DNA of 5,311 nt from an uncultured Amylibacter sp. (lineage in GTDB: Bacteria; Pseudomonadota; Alphaproteobacteria; Rhodobacterales; Rhodobacteraceae), in the NCBI GenBank assembly GCA_938001995.1, contig CALLAV010000095.1, forward strand, positions 1 to 5,311, written 5' to 3'. Shown here piece by piece: positions 4,094 to 5,311 of this stretch; position 1 is the stretch's first letter; each line of letters starts with the position of its first letter. Below the pieces are notes generated by a model, which was not told the DNA's origin, searched no databases, and was given only the letters and a program-made list of their open reading frames with translations. Position numbers and translations under genes: made by a program.

Positions 4094-5311
4094 TTAGCCT
4101 GTCAGATCGGCCAGTTTCAGGCGTTGGATCTTGCCTGATGGGCCTTTTGGAAGTTCATCCATAAAGTGGATGGTGTCGGGGCTTTTGAACTTACCGAGCC
4201 GTGTTGTGCAAACATCAAGCAGGTCGGCCATCGTTGCTTTGGAGTTGTCGGTGAGTTTAACGGCGGCCTCGATCCGTTCGCCGTAGCTGTCGCACGGGCA
4301 GGCGAAGGCAGCGGCTTCCACGACGTCGGGGTGGGTGTATAGCGCGTCGTCGATTTCGCGCGGGGCAATGTTTTCGCCGCCTTTGATGATCAGCTCTTTC
4401 AGGCGTCCTGTCACGTAGAAATACCCGTCTTCGTCTTGGCGGCCAAGGTCGCCTGTGCGCAGCCAACCGTCAGGCGTAAAGGTGGCAGCGGTGGCGTCGG
4501 GGTTGCGCAAGTATTCGAGCATCACGTTGGGTCCGCGCACCGCAATTTCGCCTTCAGATCCGTCGGTGATGATCCGCATATCTTTGGACAGGATGGCTGT
4601 TTCATTGCCGATGGCCACACCAGGCGAGCCGATTTTGCGGGTGCCAGGAGGTAGGGGGTTTGACAGCATCTGCGCGGCGGTTTCGGTCAGGCCCATGGTC
4701 TCGATGATTGGGACGTTAAAGCGGGCTTCGAATTGGGTTTGGGTTTCTGGTGCAAGCGCAGAGGAGGCCGAGCGGCCAAAGCGGAGGTTGTGAGCTTTGG
4801 GCGCGCTTTCGCCGTGGAGGAGGTGCGAGATGATGGTGGGGACGACGGAGAACCATGTGGCGCCTGTGTCCTCTATATGGGTCCAGAATTTGCTGGCCGA
4901 GAATTTGGGGACCATCGCAAGGGAACCGCCTGCGATAAGGGTGCCCATGACGGTCACGCAGAGGCCGTTGATGTGATAGATCGGAAGGACACAGTAACCG
5001 CGATCTGCTTCGGTGAGTTCGTGGGCAAGGGCAGGGGTCCAACCACCTGCGAGCAGGCTGGCATGGGTGTGGACGACGCCTTTCGGACGGCCCGTTGTGC
5101 CCGATGTGTACATTAGGAGCGCGTGGTCGGCGGCGGTTATCGCGTGAAGTGCGGCGGTGCCCGAACCGTCAAGTGACAGTTGTTCGATGGTTCTTGCTGC
5201 GGATTGGAACAATGCGTCGGCTTGCTCGTGGACAAAAGCAAAGCGCGCTTCGGAATGGTCGAGCGCGTAAGCGATGGCGTCTTGGCCTGCCACGAGGTTG
5301 ATCATCGTGGC
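4094..5311 (-). CDS. Acyl-CoA synthetase (AMP-forming, ANL superfamily), N-terminus outside window
   Basis: This enzyme should activate a carboxylic acid to an acyl-AMP and transfer it to coenzyme A. The frame is open through the right edge, and the ATG at 5303-5305 is internal: family members have roughly 90-110 more residues before this region. Numbering from that ATG, the motifs are YTSGTTGRPKG at 66-76 (phosphate loop), LPIYHING at 107-114, MGLTET at 204-209, TGDLG at 284-288 (ATP ribose aspartate D286), GRLKELIIKGGENIAPREID at 300-319 (hinge and CoA-form motif), and PKGPSGKIQR at 386-395 with catalytic lysine K392. All signature residues seen are intact. The C-terminal half resembles the Pcs60/AAE3-like branch, which includes oxalyl-CoA synthetases, but also many medium-chain and aromatic acid ligases; the substrate cannot be assigned. 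It converges on gapR and shares its terminator. Confidence 0.92.
   Translation of the reverse strand, partial: ATMINLVAGQDAIAYALDHSEARFAFVHEQADALFQSAARTIEQLSLDGSGTAALHAITAADHALLMYTSGTTGRPKGVVHTHASLLAGGWTPALAHELTEADRGYCVLPIYHINGLCVTVMGTLIAGGSLAMVPKFSASKFWTHIEDTGATWFSVVPTIISHLLHGESAPKAHNLRFGRSASSALAPETQTQFEARFNVPIIETMGLTETAAQMLSNPLPPGTRKIGSPGVAIGNETAILSKDMRIITDGSEGEIAVRGPNVMLEYLRNPDATAATFTPDGWLRTGDLGRQDEDGYFYVTGRLKELIIKGGENIAPREIDDALYTHPDVVEAAAFACPCDSYGERIEAAVKLTDNSKATMADLLDVCTTRLGKFKSPDTIHFMDELPKGPSGKIQRLKLADLTG

Noticed and set aside
4733..5116. Plus-strand open frame of 127 residues opposite the acyl-CoA synthetase
   Set aside because: The opposite strand encodes intact adenylation motifs throughout this stretch, so this frame is a by-product of codon bias.
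5303..5305. ATG as the true start of the acyl-CoA synthetase
   Set aside because: The frame stays open past it to the edge, and the family has about 100 further N-terminal residues before this point.
1..5311. CRISPR array, insertion sequence, phage genes, tRNA or rRNA, toxin-antitoxin or other defence system
   Set aside because: No direct repeat series, transposase or integrase motif, cloverleaf or toxin-like small gene pair was seen; the genes are housekeeping or metabolic and the intergenic gaps are short.

Overview
The window looks like an ordinary chromosomal stretch from an alphaproteobacterium, most likely a marine Rhodobacteraceae/Roseobacter-type organism. The basis is a plant-type (GCS2-family) glutamate-cysteine ligase together with a GapR/DUF2312 nucleoid protein, a pair typical of Alphaproteobacteria. 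Clear Shine-Dalgarno sites and moderately high GC coding with many GTG/TTG/GCG codons also fit. The genus is not determined.

Layout, left to right. (1) The 3' part of a plus-strand gene (1-381) encodes one membrane helix followed by a soluble, possibly PH-like domain; its start lies outside the window. (2) An 88-bp gap carries a perfect 6-bp inverted repeat directly before a consensus TTGACA box. (3) gshA (470-1840) performs the first step of glutathione synthesis. (4) A compact hairpin (1848-1867) lies between gshA and a convergent 70-residue protein with two membrane helices (complement of 1869-2081). (5) A 125-bp divergent intergenic region holds two inverted repeats; one overlaps weak -35 boxes of both divergent promoters. 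(6) A 486-residue membrane-anchored M20 metallopeptidase of the PM20D1/carboxypeptidase S type follows (2207-3667). (7) gapR (3737-4030) encodes a DNA-topology-sensing nucleoid-associated protein. (8) A strong bidirectional terminator (4059-4088) separates gapR from the convergent gene. (9) The C-terminal three quarters or so of an acyl-CoA synthetase (complement of 4094-5311) runs off the right edge.

The genes do not form one pathway. They cover thiol/redox metabolism (gshA), cell-envelope or peptide/N-acyl-amino-acid hydrolysis (M20), chromosome organisation (gapR) and carboxylic-acid activation (acyl-CoA ligase). I found no CRISPR array, insertion sequence, phage gene, tRNA or rRNA, and no coherent new multi-gene system. 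The points most worth following up are the GshA cysteine pair matching the plant redox-switch disulfide, the palindromes in the two main promoter regions, and the unassigned substrates of the M20 enzyme and the acyl-CoA ligase.
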